Positions 16,650 to 25,505 of a stretch of 64,000 nt of DNA are shown here, in pieces. The DNA comes from Myxococcota bacterium. Lineage in GTDB: Bacteria; Myxococcota_A; UBA796; UBA2385. The stretch covers positions 18,041-82,040 of the forward strand of contig JAKLKF010000019.1 in assembly GCA_023150805.1 (NCBI GenBank), read 5' to 3'. Every line of letters starts with the position of its first letter. Positions within the stretch are counted from its first letter, which is position 1. Both the position numbers and the translations under genes were made by a program. Below the pieces are notes generated by a model. It was not told where the DNA came from. It worked only from the letters and a program-made list of their open reading frames with translations, and did not search any database.

Positions 16650-17525
16650 TCAGGCGGCGTGCGAGGGGCGGACGGCGGGCCCGAGCAGCAGGTCGACGGC
16701 GTCCAGGACGTCCAGGCCGGCGTCCCGCAGGGCGCGGGCGCAGGTGCAGTCGGGGCTGCGCACGGGGGTCCTAGCGTCGCCCCGCTCCTCGTCCAGCAGC
16801 CGCACCGCGTGGCGCGCGACGTCCTCGGCCCGCTGGGGGTGGACGGTGGGGAGCGCCGCCCGCGCGCCGCAGCAGCCGGCGGCCGCGGCATTCGGGCCGG
16901 CCAGGCGGGGGCCGGCGCACGGCGCGTGGGCCAGCCCGTCCTGGGGCAGCTCGACCAGCTCGGCCAGGTGCACGACCTCGACGCCCGCGCGCCGCAGCGC
17001 CAGCAGGGTCCGGTGGTCGGCCACGACGGCGACCCGGTGCGCGAAGGCCGCCTGCAGCGCCTGGGCGTGCCCCGGCGGCGCGAGGGGGTGGTCGAGGGCA
17101 TCCGCGCCCAGGTGATCCGCGGTGCGCAGCCGCGCCACGGCCTTGCCCGTCCGCGCCGCCAGGGCCGGGGCCCAGGCGCGGTCGTCCTCCTCGACGGCCA
17201 CCAGGCGCCCCTCGCCCTCGATCGGGGCCAGGGGCTCGGCCGACGGCGGCGGGGTCAGGCCACGGCGCAGGGTGCCGAGCAGCGACCCGAGCGGGCGGTG
17301 GACCTCGCAGTGCGCCTCGCAGGCGCCGCACTCCACGCAGAGCGAGGCCGCCTCGATCGCCAGGGAGAGCCCCCCCTCGCCGCGCAGGAAGCGGAAGGGG
17401 TGCAGGGCCATCACCGAGGGGGCCGCCGCCTCGTGGCCGGTGCCGACCGCGACCGGGCAGACGTGCCGGCACAGCTTGGGGCAGTAGACGCAGGTCGCCA
17501 GGTCGGCGGCCGAGGGCAGGGACAT
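16650..17525 (-). CDS. Fe-S oxidoreductase subunit (GlcF-like)
   Basis: A 291-residue cytoplasmic protein with two [4Fe-4S] ferredoxin motifs: CVYCPKLCRHVCP near residues 12-24 and CVECGACEAHC near 63-73. A later GCCGAR resembles one CCG-type Cys cluster, and SPDCTCARALRDAG a second Cys site, so it resembles a shortened GlcF or heterodisulfide-reductase D type subunit. The ATG at 17525 overlaps the stop of the FAD oxidase (TGATG), strongly suggesting that the two form a complex in which this protein passes electrons from the flavin. Confidence 0.8.
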   Translation of the reverse strand: MSLPSAADLATCVYCPKLCRHVCPVAVGTGHEAAAPSVMALHPFRFLRGEGGLSLAIEAASLCVECGACEAHCEVHRPLGSLLGTLRRGLTPPPSAEPLAPIEGEGRLVAVEEDDRAWAPALAARTGKAVARLRTADHLGADALDHPLAPPGHAQALQAAFAHRVAVVADHRTLLALRRAGVEVVHLAELVELPQDGLAHAPCAGPRLAGPNAAAAGCCGARAALPTVHPQRAEDVARHAVRLLDEERGDARTPVRSPDCTCARALRDAGLDVLDAVDLLLGPAVRPSHAA

Positions 17526-19660
17526 CAGGGCCTCTCGGGGGCGGGGGAGGGGCCGGGATCGGGCGAGGGGCCGGGGTCCGGGGCGAGGGGCGTCGGAGGG
17601 GCGGCGTCGCGCCGGGGGACCGAGGGGCTGCGACGGGGCGGCGTCCCGCGGGCGGGCTCCGAGGGGACCGTGGCCGCCAGCGCCGCCAGCTCCGGCGCGA
17701 AGCCCCAGCGGTCGTCCTTGCGCCAGGTCGGGCGCAGGTCGCGGGCGTCGGGCGCGCCCGGCCGCGGGCGAAGGACCAGGTCGGGCACGGCCGGGTCGAA
17801 GCGGCGCAGCGGGATCTGGACCAGCTCGGGGTGGGCGCGGCGCAGCAGGCCGTAGCGCAGGTCGGGTCCGGCGGCCGAGCGGGGGGCGGGTCCGATCCTC
17901 GCGCTGGCGCCGTCGGGGAAGCGCGCCTGGACGGCGAAGAGGGGAGCCTCCCAGGCGTCCAGGCTGTCGCGGCGCAGCGTCGTCAGCCACCGCGCCCAGG
18001 GGCGGTCGGGCCGGATGCGCGGCGCCAGGCCGCGGCGCGCCAGCTCCTCCTCGATGGCGCGGGGATCCGCCTGCGGGTCCACCTCGGCCAGCGTGCTGTC
18101 CAGGTCGACCGCGAACACCGGGCCGCCGTCGGGCGGTGGGGGGCCAGGCGCCGGGGGCTCGTCGCCGGGGAAGATCCGGCCGGGGTTCATGCGATCCTCG
18201 GGGTCCAGCCGGGCCTTCAGCTCCCGCCAGACCCGGACGGCCGCCCCGGCCTCTCGCGCCGCCGCGCGGGCCTTGAGCTGGCCCACGCCGTGGTGGTGGG
18301 TCACGGTGCCGCCGGCGGCCCGAGCCGCAGCCAGCGCTTCGGTCCACAGGGCGTCGTAGGTCTGCAGGCGCCCCTGGGCGGCGAAGGAGAAGTAGATCGA
18401 GCAGCCCTCGGGGTAGACGTGGCTGAAGTGGGCCATCACGACCCCGTGGCGGCCGATGGCGGCGCGCACCGCGTCGTGCAGCGCCTCCAGCCGGGACCAG
18501 GGGGCTGCCACCTCCATCGTGTCGGCGAAGCCGCCGGCGATGAAGATGGGCGCTGCCTTGTAGGAGACCGAGTGGCGGTGCGCGAACCAGCGCTCGCCGG
18601 GCCCCGGGCCCAGGTCCCGGCCGGCCGCCAGGTGGGGGCCCGCCAGCTCGACCTGGGCCGCCACCGCCTCGGGTGCGCCCTCGAAGCCCAGGATCAGCGC
18701 CACCTCGGACCCCAGGCCGCCGGCCAGGCTGTTGACCAGGCCGGGCAGCGCCAGCGGCAGGTCAGCCAGGTGCCCCTGCAGCCCCGGCACCGCCGCCACG
18801 GCCTGGCGCAGCCGCGAGAGCAGTCCGCCGGCGTCGGGCTCCTTGTGCTTGCGCCCGCCCTGGGTCGTGCGGTTCAGCCGCGTGTCCAGCGGGTCGTAGA
18901 GCCGCACCACCGAGGGCCACAGGCCCGCCTGCATCAGGCCGCGCATCGCCGACCAGGCCGTCGGCAGGTTGGGGAAGGCGTAGCCCCGCAGCCAGCGCGT
19001 CGCCGGCAGGGGGGCGACGCGCAGGAGCACCTCGGTGACCACCGCCAGAGCGCCCTCCGAGCCGCAGAGCACCGGCAGCAGGTCCTCCTCGCCCGGCGGC
19101 GTCCAGGCGCCGGCGAGCAAGGGCCCCGCCGGCGCCTGGGCCCGCGCGGCGAGGAGCATGTCGTCGAACACGCCGTAGCGGCTGGAGAACTGGCCGGCGC
19201 TGCGGGCCGCCGCGTAGCCGCCCACGGTCGAGCACCAGATCGACGAGGGGCTGTGCGCCGTCATGAAGCCGCGGCGGGCCAGCCAGTCCTCCAGGTGCTG
19301 CCCCAGGACCCCCGGCTGCACCCGCACCGTGCGGGCGTCGGGGTCGAGCGCCAGCACGCGGTTCATCCGCTTGAGGTCGACCACCAGCGCGTCGCCGCGG
19401 CCCGAGGCGCCCCCGCACACGCCCGAGCCGGCCCCGAAGGGCACCACGACCAGGCCCTGGTCGGCCGCACGGCGGAGCGCCTGCCGCACCTGGTCGTCGT
19501 CCTCGGGCCAGGCCACCTCGGTCGGGGCCGGCGGCAGGGCGCCCTGGGCCAGCCGCAGCGTGTCCCGGGGCCAGAGGTCGCGGCGACAGGCGTCCAGGTC
19601 CAGGGGAGCCCTGCTGGTGCGCAGGGGCGAGGGCTTCCGCGAGGCAGGCGCGTGGGACAT
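17525..19660 (-). CDS. FAD-linked oxidase, alkyl-DHAP-synthase-like
   Basis: A 711-residue flavoprotein of the PCMH (vanillyl-alcohol oxidase) superfamily. FAD-binding motifs are PFGAGSGVCGGASGRGD and STVGGYAAARSAGQFSSRYG; the triple-His THHHGVGQLK late in the chain is characteristic of alkyldihydroxyacetone-phosphate synthase (ether-lipid synthesis) rather than plain D-lactate or glycolate oxidases. After the normal end (DRMNPGRIFPGD, about residue 505) there is an extra region of about 200 residues that partly resembles half of another PCMH domain, then a Pro-rich tail. ATG at 19660. The coupled Fe-S gene suggests a GlcD/GlcF-type electron outlet, which AGPS does not need, so the exact substrate is open. 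Confidence 0.75.
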   Translation of the reverse strand: MSHAPASRKPSPLRTSRAPLDLDACRRDLWPRDTLRLAQGALPPAPTEVAWPEDDDQVRQALRRAADQGLVVVPFGAGSGVCGGASGRGDALVVDLKRMNRVLALDPDARTVRVQPGVLGQHLEDWLARRGFMTAHSPSSIWCSTVGGYAAARSAGQFSSRYGVFDDMLLAARAQAPAGPLLAGAWTPPGEEDLLPVLCGSEGALAVVTEVLLRVAPLPATRWLRGYAFPNLPTAWSAMRGLMQAGLWPSVVRLYDPLDTRLNRTTQGGRKHKEPDAGGLLSRLRQAVAAVPGLQGHLADLPLALPGLVNSLAGGLGSEVALILGFEGAPEAVAAQVELAGPHLAAGRDLGPGPGERWFAHRHSVSYKAAPIFIAGGFADTMEVAAPWSRLEALHDAVRAAIGRHGVVMAHFSHVYPEGCSIYFSFAAQGRLQTYDALWTEALAAARAAGGTVTHHHGVGQLKARAAAREAGAAVRVWRELKARLDPEDRMNPGRIFPGDEPPAPGPPPPDGGPVFAVDLDSTLAEVDPQADPRAIEEELARRGLAPRIRPDRPWARWLTTLRRDSLDAWEAPLFAVQARFPDGASARIGPAPRSAAGPDLRYGLLRRAHPELVQIPLRRFDPAVPDLVLRPRPGAPDARDLRPTWRKDDRWGFAPELAALAATVPSEPARGTPPRRSPSVPRRDAAPPTPLAPDPGPSPDPGPSPAPERP

Positions 19661-19664
19661 GCAA

Positions 19665-19725
19665 GCCCGGTATCCGGGCCGAGGAGCCGAAACGAGAGAC
19701 GCCCGGCCTTGGGGGGCCGGGCGTC
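19665..19725 (-). promoter_or_regulatory. two leader hairpins ahead of the FAD oxidase
   Basis: Proximal hairpin: GCCCGG (19665-19670), TAT, CCGGGC (19674-19679), covering the ribosome-binding region of the ATG at 19660. Distal hairpin: an 11-bp perfect stem, GACGCCCGGCC (19698-19708) with GGCCGGGCGTC (19715-19725). Both share GCCCGG/CCGGGC arms, so alternative pairing is possible. The distal one could also end transcription from the upstream hydrolase gene, but no T-run follows. Confidence 0.5.
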
Positions 19726-19907
19726 CATGCGGTGAGGTCGGCGAGGGATCGTCCGCCGGGCCTGTCAGCATCTCCGCCCTGGGGCATTGCAGGTCGCGTG
19801 CCAGTCGCGCGAAGATCCTGCAAGACATCGAAACTACGGACTCTTGTCGGTCGTCTGCAGGCGCTCTGGCGGTGCCGGGGGGCCAGATCGCGACATTCCT
19901 GTCGCGG

Positions 19908-20648
19908 TCATGGGGCCCCCACCCCCTCGGCCACCACGTCGGCAAGCTCCCAGGGGCGTTCCACGGGGTGCAGCCAGCGCCCTCCCGCGACGCGGTGGTG
20001 CCGCAGGCGGGGCAGCACCCGGCGCGCCTCGTCGACGCAGGCGGGGGGGTAGAGCCGGTCCTCGTCGCCCCACACCAGCAGGGCCGGGCCGTCGTGGACG
20101 GGCGTGGAACGGAGGGCGGCGGGGAGGCTCTGCAGGTAGGCGCGGAGCGCGCGCCGGTGTCGCGCCGTGGCCAGGGTGGGCCCGCAGATCGCGACAACCG
20201 TGTCGCGGTCCATGACATAGGGGTTGCGCACGGCCCGCCGCAGGCCGGCGGAGGAGGCCAGCCAGGGCAGCGCGAGGCCCGGGCGCAGCAGCAGCGTGTC
20301 GAGCAGCCCCGGGACGGCGCCCGCGCGGGCCCCCAGCGCCGTCACCGGGTCCAGGTGGAGCACCGGACCGTTGCAGAGCACCAGCCGGGTGCCGGCAACC
20401 GCCACCGCGGCGCGCAGCGCCACGGGCAGCGCGAGGCCGTGGGCCACCAGGGTCACCGGCTGGGCCGCCGCCCGCAGGTGCGCGACGAGGTCGGCGGCGA
20501 GGCCCTCCACGCTGGGGTCCGACGGGACCGGGTCCAGCAGGTCCCGGACCTCCACCGGGCCGTGGCGTCCCAGGCGGCGCGCCACCTCGTCCCACATCCG
20601 GGCCGAGGTCGGCGGACCAGCGAGCAGCAGGGTGGGGGCAGGGCGCAC
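19908..20648 (-). CDS. alpha/beta-hydrolase fold protein without the nucleophile Ser
   Basis: About 246 residues with hydrolase-fold landmarks: oxyanion-loop-like LLLAGPPTSARMW, nucleophile-elbow region TLVAHGLALPVA, late Asp in LVWGDEDRLYPP and late His in GGRWLHPVERP. At the elbow the canonical Gly-x-Ser-x-Gly reads Ala-His-Gly-Leu-Ala, so the Ser is replaced by Gly71; the codon is clearly GGC. It is therefore probably not a standard serine hydrolase. The GTG at 20648 is chosen because it starts directly at the first strand and clears the divergent gene; it is uncertain. Confidence 0.65.
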   Translation of the reverse strand: MRPAPTLLLAGPPTSARMWDEVARRLGRHGPVEVRDLLDPVPSDPSVEGLAADLVAHLRAAAQPVTLVAHGLALPVALRAAVAVAGTRLVLCNGPVLHLDPVTALGARAGAVPGLLDTLLLRPGLALPWLASSAGLRRAVRNPYVMDRDTVVAICGPTLATARHRRALRAYLQSLPAALRSTPVHDGPALLVWGDEDRLYPPACVDEARRVLPRLRHHRVAGGRWLHPVERPWELADVVAEGVGAP

Positions 20649-20824
20649 AGGCAGTCCGGGGGGGCGGGTAGCACGCTGGCGGTCCAATCGGATACCACGC
20701 AGGCGCGTCGAGCGGACGAAGGCCGCCCCGACCGGGTCCGTCGGCGTCTTCCGGCCGGCGGTCGGTGGGCGTGCCGACACGGCTGGTGGCCGCGGTCCGC
20801 GGGTCCGCCCCACCGGAGCAGCTC

Positions 20825-22120
20825 GTGTACGACCTCATCATTCGAGACGCCACCATCGTGCACTCGGGCGGGCGGCTCGTGGCGGACGTCGCGGTCGAGG
20901 ACGGGCGGATCGTCTTCGTCGGCAGCAACCCGGCCGGCCCGGCCCGCCAGGACCTCTCGGGCATCGGGCGCTTCCTCATCCCCGGCTGCATCGACGGCGA
21001 CGTCCGGATCGACGCCCCCGGGGCCGACCCCGCCGCGCTCTGGGCGGCCGAGACCCGCGCGGCCGTGACCCGCGGCGTGACCACCTTCCTGCACCGCGCC
21101 GCCCGGCCCACCTCGCCGGCCGACCTCGACGCCGCCGCCGCCGCGGCCGCCGCCGGCAGCGTCATCTCCCATGGCCAGTGGGCCGTCGCCGGCACCGGGG
21201 CCGACGCCGACCTGGCCGAGCGTGTGGCGCAGGGGGGGGCCGTGGGCCTGAGCCTGCGGGTCAGCGACGACGCGGCGGACCTCGACCGCCTCCGGGCCCT
21301 GCACGCCGAGACCCGCGGCCTGCTCGGCGTGCTGGCCGAGGACCCCGCCGTGGTGGCCGCGGCGCGCGCACGGTGGGCCGGCAACCCCGCGCCCCTGCAC
21401 GACGACGTGCACCCCGCCAGGGCCGCCCTGGAGGCCGCGCGGGAGATCCTCTCCCTCGTCCGCGCCTCGCCCCGGCCGGTCCACGTCCACCAGCTCAGCA
21501 CCGCCGGCGAGCTCAACCTCTACGACCCCTTCCACGACGACGTGCCGCTGACGGCCGGCGTCACGCCCCAGCACCTCTTCCTGTCCACCGACACGACCGA
21601 CCAGGCCGGCGGGCTGCTCAAGACCGACCCGCCCGTGCGGCCGGAGCTCGACCGCCGCGCCCTGTGGGCGGCCATCAAGCGCAGCCGGGTCGAGGTGTTC
21701 TCCAGCGGCCACGTCCCGCTGTCCCGCGCCCACAAGGCCGGTGGCTACTGGGCCGCGCCCGGCGGCCTGCCCGGCGCGGAGACCCTGCTGCCCCTGCTGC
21801 TGGGCGCCGTGAAGAACGGCCGCCTGGGCCTGGAGCGGCTGGTCGAGATGTGCTGCGAGGCGCCGGCCCGCATCTTCGGCCTGCAGGGCAAGGGCCGGAT
21901 CCAGGTCGGCGCCGACGCCGACATGCTGCTGTTCACCGAGGGCGTGACCCGCCGCCTGCAGGAAGGCGAGCTGCGCTCCTCGGCCGGCTGGTCCCCCTAC
22001 GTCGGCCGCGAGGTCGGCGTGCCTCCCCTGCTCGTGATGGTGGGCGGCCGCGTCGTGGCCCAGGACGGCCGCCTCACCGGTGAGCCGCCGCTGGCCGCGC
22101 CCGTCCGCTACCTGCGCTGA
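20825..22120 (+). CDS. dihydroorotase-like amidohydrolase lacking metal ligands
   Basis: About 431 residues with the composite-domain start YDLIIRDATIVHSGGRLVADV and the end KGRIQVGADADMLLF typical of dihydroorotase/hydantoinase proteins. The metal motif that follows LIPGxID should be HVH, but here it is Asp59-Val-Arg61 (PGCIDGDVRIDAPG). The late ATDHAPH site reads SSGHVPLSR, losing the Asp. One His (VHVHQLST) remains. It resembles the non-catalytic DHOase paralogues that help aspartate transcarbamoylase in some bacteria, but no pyrB is in view. The GTG at 20825 has GGAG six bases upstream; an earlier GTG at 20765 is possible. Confidence 0.7.
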   Translation: MYDLIIRDATIVHSGGRLVADVAVEDGRIVFVGSNPAGPARQDLSGIGRFLIPGCIDGDVRIDAPGADPAALWAAETRAAVTRGVTTFLHRAARPTSPADLDAAAAAAAAGSVISHGQWAVAGTGADADLAERVAQGGAVGLSLRVSDDAADLDRLRALHAETRGLLGVLAEDPAVVAAARARWAGNPAPLHDDVHPARAALEAAREILSLVRASPRPVHVHQLSTAGELNLYDPFHDDVPLTAGVTPQHLFLSTDTTDQAGGLLKTDPPVRPELDRRALWAAIKRSRVEVFSSGHVPLSRAHKAGGYWAAPGGLPGAETLLPLLLGAVKNGRLGLERLVEMCCEAPARIFGLQGKGRIQVGADADMLLFTEGVTRRLQEGELRSSAGWSPYVGREVGVPPLLVMVGGRVVAQDGRLTGEPPLAAPVRYLR

Positions 22121-22144
22121 GCGGGGGCGGCCCGGGCGGGCGGC

Positions 22145-23443
22145 TCACTCCGTCGGGCACTCGGTGGCGACCGGGTAGGAGATGACCCCCGACTCGCCGG
22201 GCGCCGGGATGCTGTCGCCGTGGAAGATCACGGCGTTGTCGCGCGAGTCGTAGGTCCAACCGTCGGTGATGTCCTGGTCCACCGCGGTGCCCGCCACCAC
22301 CACCGACATCCGCGCCAGGTCGCTGGGCACCTGCTCCAGGTCGAAGCTGACCGTCAGCCCGGCGCTGGTCATGGAGATGTCCTCGAGGACCGTGATGTAG
22401 TCGGTGCTGGCGATGTCGCCGACGATGCCGCCCGTCGTGTCGGCCGCCTCGCCGTACTTGTAGCAGGAGATGAAGAAGTCCTCGCAGATGGCCGAGAAGG
22501 TCGTCCAGTCGTCGTCCGCCTTCAGGCCCGTGAACCAGGTCGAGAAGCTGTCGGCGCCCGTGAACGAGCTGTCGTCCTCGTCGCTGATCACCACCACGGC
22601 GAGCGCCGCGTCCGCCCGCATGATCCCGGCGTTGGTGCCGCTGAGCAGCGGGTCGGTCAGGGCGGCCATCACCGCGCTGAAGCCCTGCTCGGTGCCCGAG
22701 CCGCTGCTGCCCTGGTCGACCTGGGCGATGAACTCGGCCACGGGGTCGGCGGTGGCCGCCGAGATGATCGGCCCCTCGATGCGGCCGGAGTCCGTCGGGT
22801 TGTCCATGTCGGTCGTGATGACCGCGACCTGCCAGTCGGCGTCCAGCTCCGTGAACACCGTGATGAAGCTCTCGAAGTTGGCGCTCACCGTGCGCAGGTC
22901 GTCGCTCATCGAGCCCGAGTTGTCGACCACCCACAGCACGTCGAGCATCTCGTGGTAGTCCTGCACGAAGCTCTGCTCGTGGAAGGCGTCGTCCGCGCCG
23001 TAGCCGTCCAGCGCCACCTCGACCTCGGCCTCGTCGGGGTCGTTGCTGCCGACCTTCACCGCGGGGCTGTAGGACACCCAGGCGCCGGGCTCGAAGACCA
23101 CCTCGACCTGCACCGACTCGCCCGCTGCCAGCGTGAAGGGCACGGTGACCCCCGACAGGGCGAAGGCGCTCACCCCCTCGCCGGCCAGGTCGACGGCGTC
23201 GACCTCCAGGGGCCCTTCCCCCACGTTGGTGATCGTGATCACCTGCGGGTCCGAGGCGCAGTCCTTGGGGAGGCCTCCGAAGTCCAGCGACAGGGGCGAG
23301 ACCTCGATGTCGGGCTCCGCCTCCACCGGATCGGTCGGGTCGGTCACCTCGGGCTCGGTGCCGACGTTCTTCTCGTCCGGGCGGACCAGATCGTAGTCGT
23401 TGCAGCCGCCCAGTACGAGCAGGGCGAGAACACGCGCGCGCAT
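22145..23443 (-). CDS. lipoprotein with choice-of-anchor-D and VWA domains
   Basis: A 432-residue exported lipoprotein; MRARVLALLVLGGC is the signal with lipid Cys at 14. An Asp/Pro/Glu linker precedes an ASH/HYDIN-like domain (LSLDFGGLPKDCASDPQVIT), then a von Willebrand factor A domain with the MIDAS motif VVDNSGSMS and a VVISDEDDSS segment. The VWA MIDAS usually binds Mg2+ and mediates protein contacts. The ATG at 23443 has GGAGG six bases upstream. It is convergent with the amidohydrolase-like gene and divergent from the pseudouridine synthase. Related two-domain lipoproteins are common in Myxococcota; role unknown. Confidence 0.85.
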   Translation of the reverse strand: MRARVLALLVLGGCNDYDLVRPDEKNVGTEPEVTDPTDPVEAEPDIEVSPLSLDFGGLPKDCASDPQVITITNVGEGPLEVDAVDLAGEGVSAFALSGVTVPFTLAAGESVQVEVVFEPGAWVSYSPAVKVGSNDPDEAEVEVALDGYGADDAFHEQSFVQDYHEMLDVLWVVDNSGSMSDDLRTVSANFESFITVFTELDADWQVAVITTDMDNPTDSGRIEGPIISAATADPVAEFIAQVDQGSSGSGTEQGFSAVMAALTDPLLSGTNAGIMRADAALAVVVISDEDDSSFTGADSFSTWFTGLKADDDWTTFSAICEDFFISCYKYGEAADTTGGIVGDIASTDYITVLEDISMTSAGLTVSFDLEQVPSDLARMSVVVAGTAVDQDITDGWTYDSRDNAVIFHGDSIPAPGESGVISYPVATECPTE

Positions 23444-23531
23444 CCATTCCTCCGGTGGCGTGCCAGCTTCATCGCACGGTATGGGGCGCATCCGCAAGCG
23501 CTTCCCACCATGCCCGCGGGCCGAGGCCGCC

Positions 23532-24350
23532 GTGACCGATCCCTTCGAAGCCCTCGTCGTCCCCGGCGACGAGGGGGAGCCCGAGGACCTGGGTCCTGCC
23601 CAGGCGACCGCCGCCCGTCGCTTCCCGCCCCTGCCCGTCCTGGCACGTGGCGACGGCTACATCGTCGTCGCCAAGCCCCCGCGGGTGATCGTGCACCGCA
23701 ACCCCAAGATGCCCCACGTGCCGGCCGTGCTCCAGCGCGTGCGCACCATGGTCGGCGCCCGCGTCTACCTGGCCCACCGCCTGGACCGCGGGGCCTCGGG
23801 CTGCCTGCTGCTGGCCACCCGCCAGGAGCTGGCGGGCCCCCTCTCCGCCGCCGTCACCTCGCCCCTGGCCCAGAAGACCTACCTGGCCTTCGTGCGCGGC
23901 GACTGCCTGCGAGAGGGCCCCTTCCGGGTGGAGACCCCCATCCCCTCGGAGTACGGGCCCAAGGAGGCCGCCAGCACCGTCGAGGTGCTGGGCCACGCGC
24001 CCGAGCCGCGCTGCTCGCTGCTCCGGGTGCAGCCGGAGACCGGCCGCCACCACCAGGTGCGCCGCCACGTGCGCGACGTCAACCACCCCATCATCGGCGA
24101 CGCCGACCACGGCGACTCGCGGGTCAACCGCTGGTGGCGGGAGCAGCACGGCCTGAACCGCCTGGGCCTGCACTGCCTGCGCCTGGTCCTGCCGCTGCCC
24201 GACGGGCAGACGCTGGACATCACCTGTCCCCTGTTCGAGGACCAGGCCCAGCTCTTCCGCCAGCTCCCGTGGTGGGAGCAGGCCCGCGCCGCCGAGCCGG
24301 CCCTGGACCTGCCCCCCCTGTCCATGGACTGGGTGGGGCAGGTCACCTGA
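23532..24350 (+). CDS. TruC-like pseudouridine synthase (RluA family)
   Basis: About 272 residues. Catalytic-loop motif AHRLDRGASGCLLLA contains the conserved Asp of RluA enzymes; YIVVAKPPRVIVHRN and RVQPETGRHHQVRRHVRDVN followed by HPIIGDADHGD match the TruC subgroup, which modifies U65 of tRNA. The GTG at 23532 has GAGG five bases upstream; an ATG at 23481 would add 17 residues but has no Shine-Dalgarno. Convergent with recA, with about 144 bp between that contain no obvious terminator. Confidence 0.87.
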   Translation: MTDPFEALVVPGDEGEPEDLGPAQATAARRFPPLPVLARGDGYIVVAKPPRVIVHRNPKMPHVPAVLQRVRTMVGARVYLAHRLDRGASGCLLLATRQELAGPLSAAVTSPLAQKTYLAFVRGDCLREGPFRVETPIPSEYGPKEAASTVEVLGHAPEPRCSLLRVQPETGRHHQVRRHVRDVNHPIIGDADHGDSRVNRWWREQHGLNRLGLHCLRLVLPLPDGQTLDITCPLFEDQAQLFRQLPWWEQARAAEPALDLPPLSMDWVGQVT

Positions 24351-24494
24351 GCCTCGGCGCCGGGCGCGCCGGTCCCCGCGACCTCGGACCTCGAAGTCGT
24401 CCACACCTCGCTCGCGCGCACCCTCCGAGGGGTCGGGGGTCGGCGATGGCGGCCTGGGTCGGGGGGAGTCGACGCGCCCGGCACAGCGCCGGTC

Positions 24495-25505
24495 TCAGGC
24501 CTCGGCCTCCATCACCACCGGCAGGCTGCCCGCCGAGCGCACCAGCCGGCCCAGCGCGTCGGCCAGCACCGGGTCGGTCCGCAGCCGCTCCCGGACCGCC
24601 TCGCGCCCCTGGCCCAGGTTCTCGTCCCCCCAGGCCAGCCAGCTCCCGTTCTTGCGCAGCACCCCGCGCTCCAGCGCCAGGTCGATCAGGTCGCCGGCCG
24701 TGCAGATGCCCGTGCCCCACATGATGTCGAACTCGATCTGGCGGAAGGGCGGCGCCAGCTTGTTCTTCACCGCGCGGACCCGCGTGCGGTTGCCCAGCTG
24801 CTCGTCGTTCTTCTTGACCTGCCCGATGCGGCGGACGTCCAGGCGCAGGCTGGCGTAGAACTTCAGCGCGTTGCCACCGGTGGTGACCTCGCCGTTGCCG
24901 AAGGTCACCCCGATCTTCTGGCGGAGCTGGTTGATGAACATCACGCAGGTGCCGTGCCGGTTGGCCGGCCCCGTCAGCTTGCGCATGGCCTGGCTCATCA
25001 TGCGCGCCTGCAGGCCGACGAACTGGTCGCCGACCTCGCCCTCCAGCTCGGCCTTGGGCACCAGCGCGGCCACGCTGTCCACGACCACCAGGTCGACCTC
25101 GCCGCTCATGACGAGCTGCTCGACGATGTCCAGGCCCTGCTCGCCGTGGTCGGGCTGGGACACCAGGAGCTGGTCCAGCTTGACCCCCAGCTTCTCGGCG
25201 TAGGTGGGGTCCAGGGCGTGCTCGGCGTCGATGAAGGCGCAGGTGCCGCCGGCCGCCTGGCAGTTGGCGATGGCGTGCAGCGCCAGGGTCGTCTTGCCGC
25301 TGGACTCGGGCCCGTAGATCTCGACGATGCGGCCGCGGGGGTAGCCGCCGACGCCGGTGACCAGGTCCAGGCCCAGGCTGCCGGTGGGGATGACCTCGAC
25401 CTGCTCGGTCGCGCGGTCGCCCAGGCGCCACACGGAGCTGGCGCCGTACTGCTTGTGGATCTGGGCCAGGGCCTTGTCCAGGTTGGGGGAGGAGTGGGGG
25501 GTCAT
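24495..25505 (-). CDS. recA: recombinase RecA
   Basis: Strand-exchange and SOS coprotease, 336 residues. Walker [10 protein letters not shown], the [12 protein letters not shown] region, loop L1/L2 area [15 protein letters not shown] and [19 protein letters not shown] are all present. The usual GNPET of loop L2 reads GNGEV here, a small deviation. The short acidic C-terminal tail ends VVMEAEA. The ATG at 25505 overlaps the preceding small gene by four bases (ATGA), so recA is translated as the third gene of a comM-led operon rather than from an isolated promoter, unless a promoter lies inside the upstream genes. Confidence 0.97.
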   Translation of the reverse strand: MTPHSSPNLDKALAQIHKQYGASSVWRLGDRATEQVEVIPTGSLGLDLVTGVGGYPRGRIVEIYGPESSGKTTLALHAIANCQAAGGTCAFIDAEHALDPTYAEKLGVKLDQLLVSQPDHGEQGLDIVEQLVMSGEVDLVVVDSVAALVPKAELEGEVGDQFVGLQARMMSQAMRKLTGPANRHGTCVMFINQLRQKIGVTFGNGEVTTGGNALKFYASLRLDVRRIGQVKKNDEQLGNRTRVRAVKNKLAPPFRQIEFDIMWGTGICTAGDLIDLALERGVLRKNGSWLAWGDENLGQGREAVRERLRTDPVLADALGRLVRSAGSLPVVMEAEA

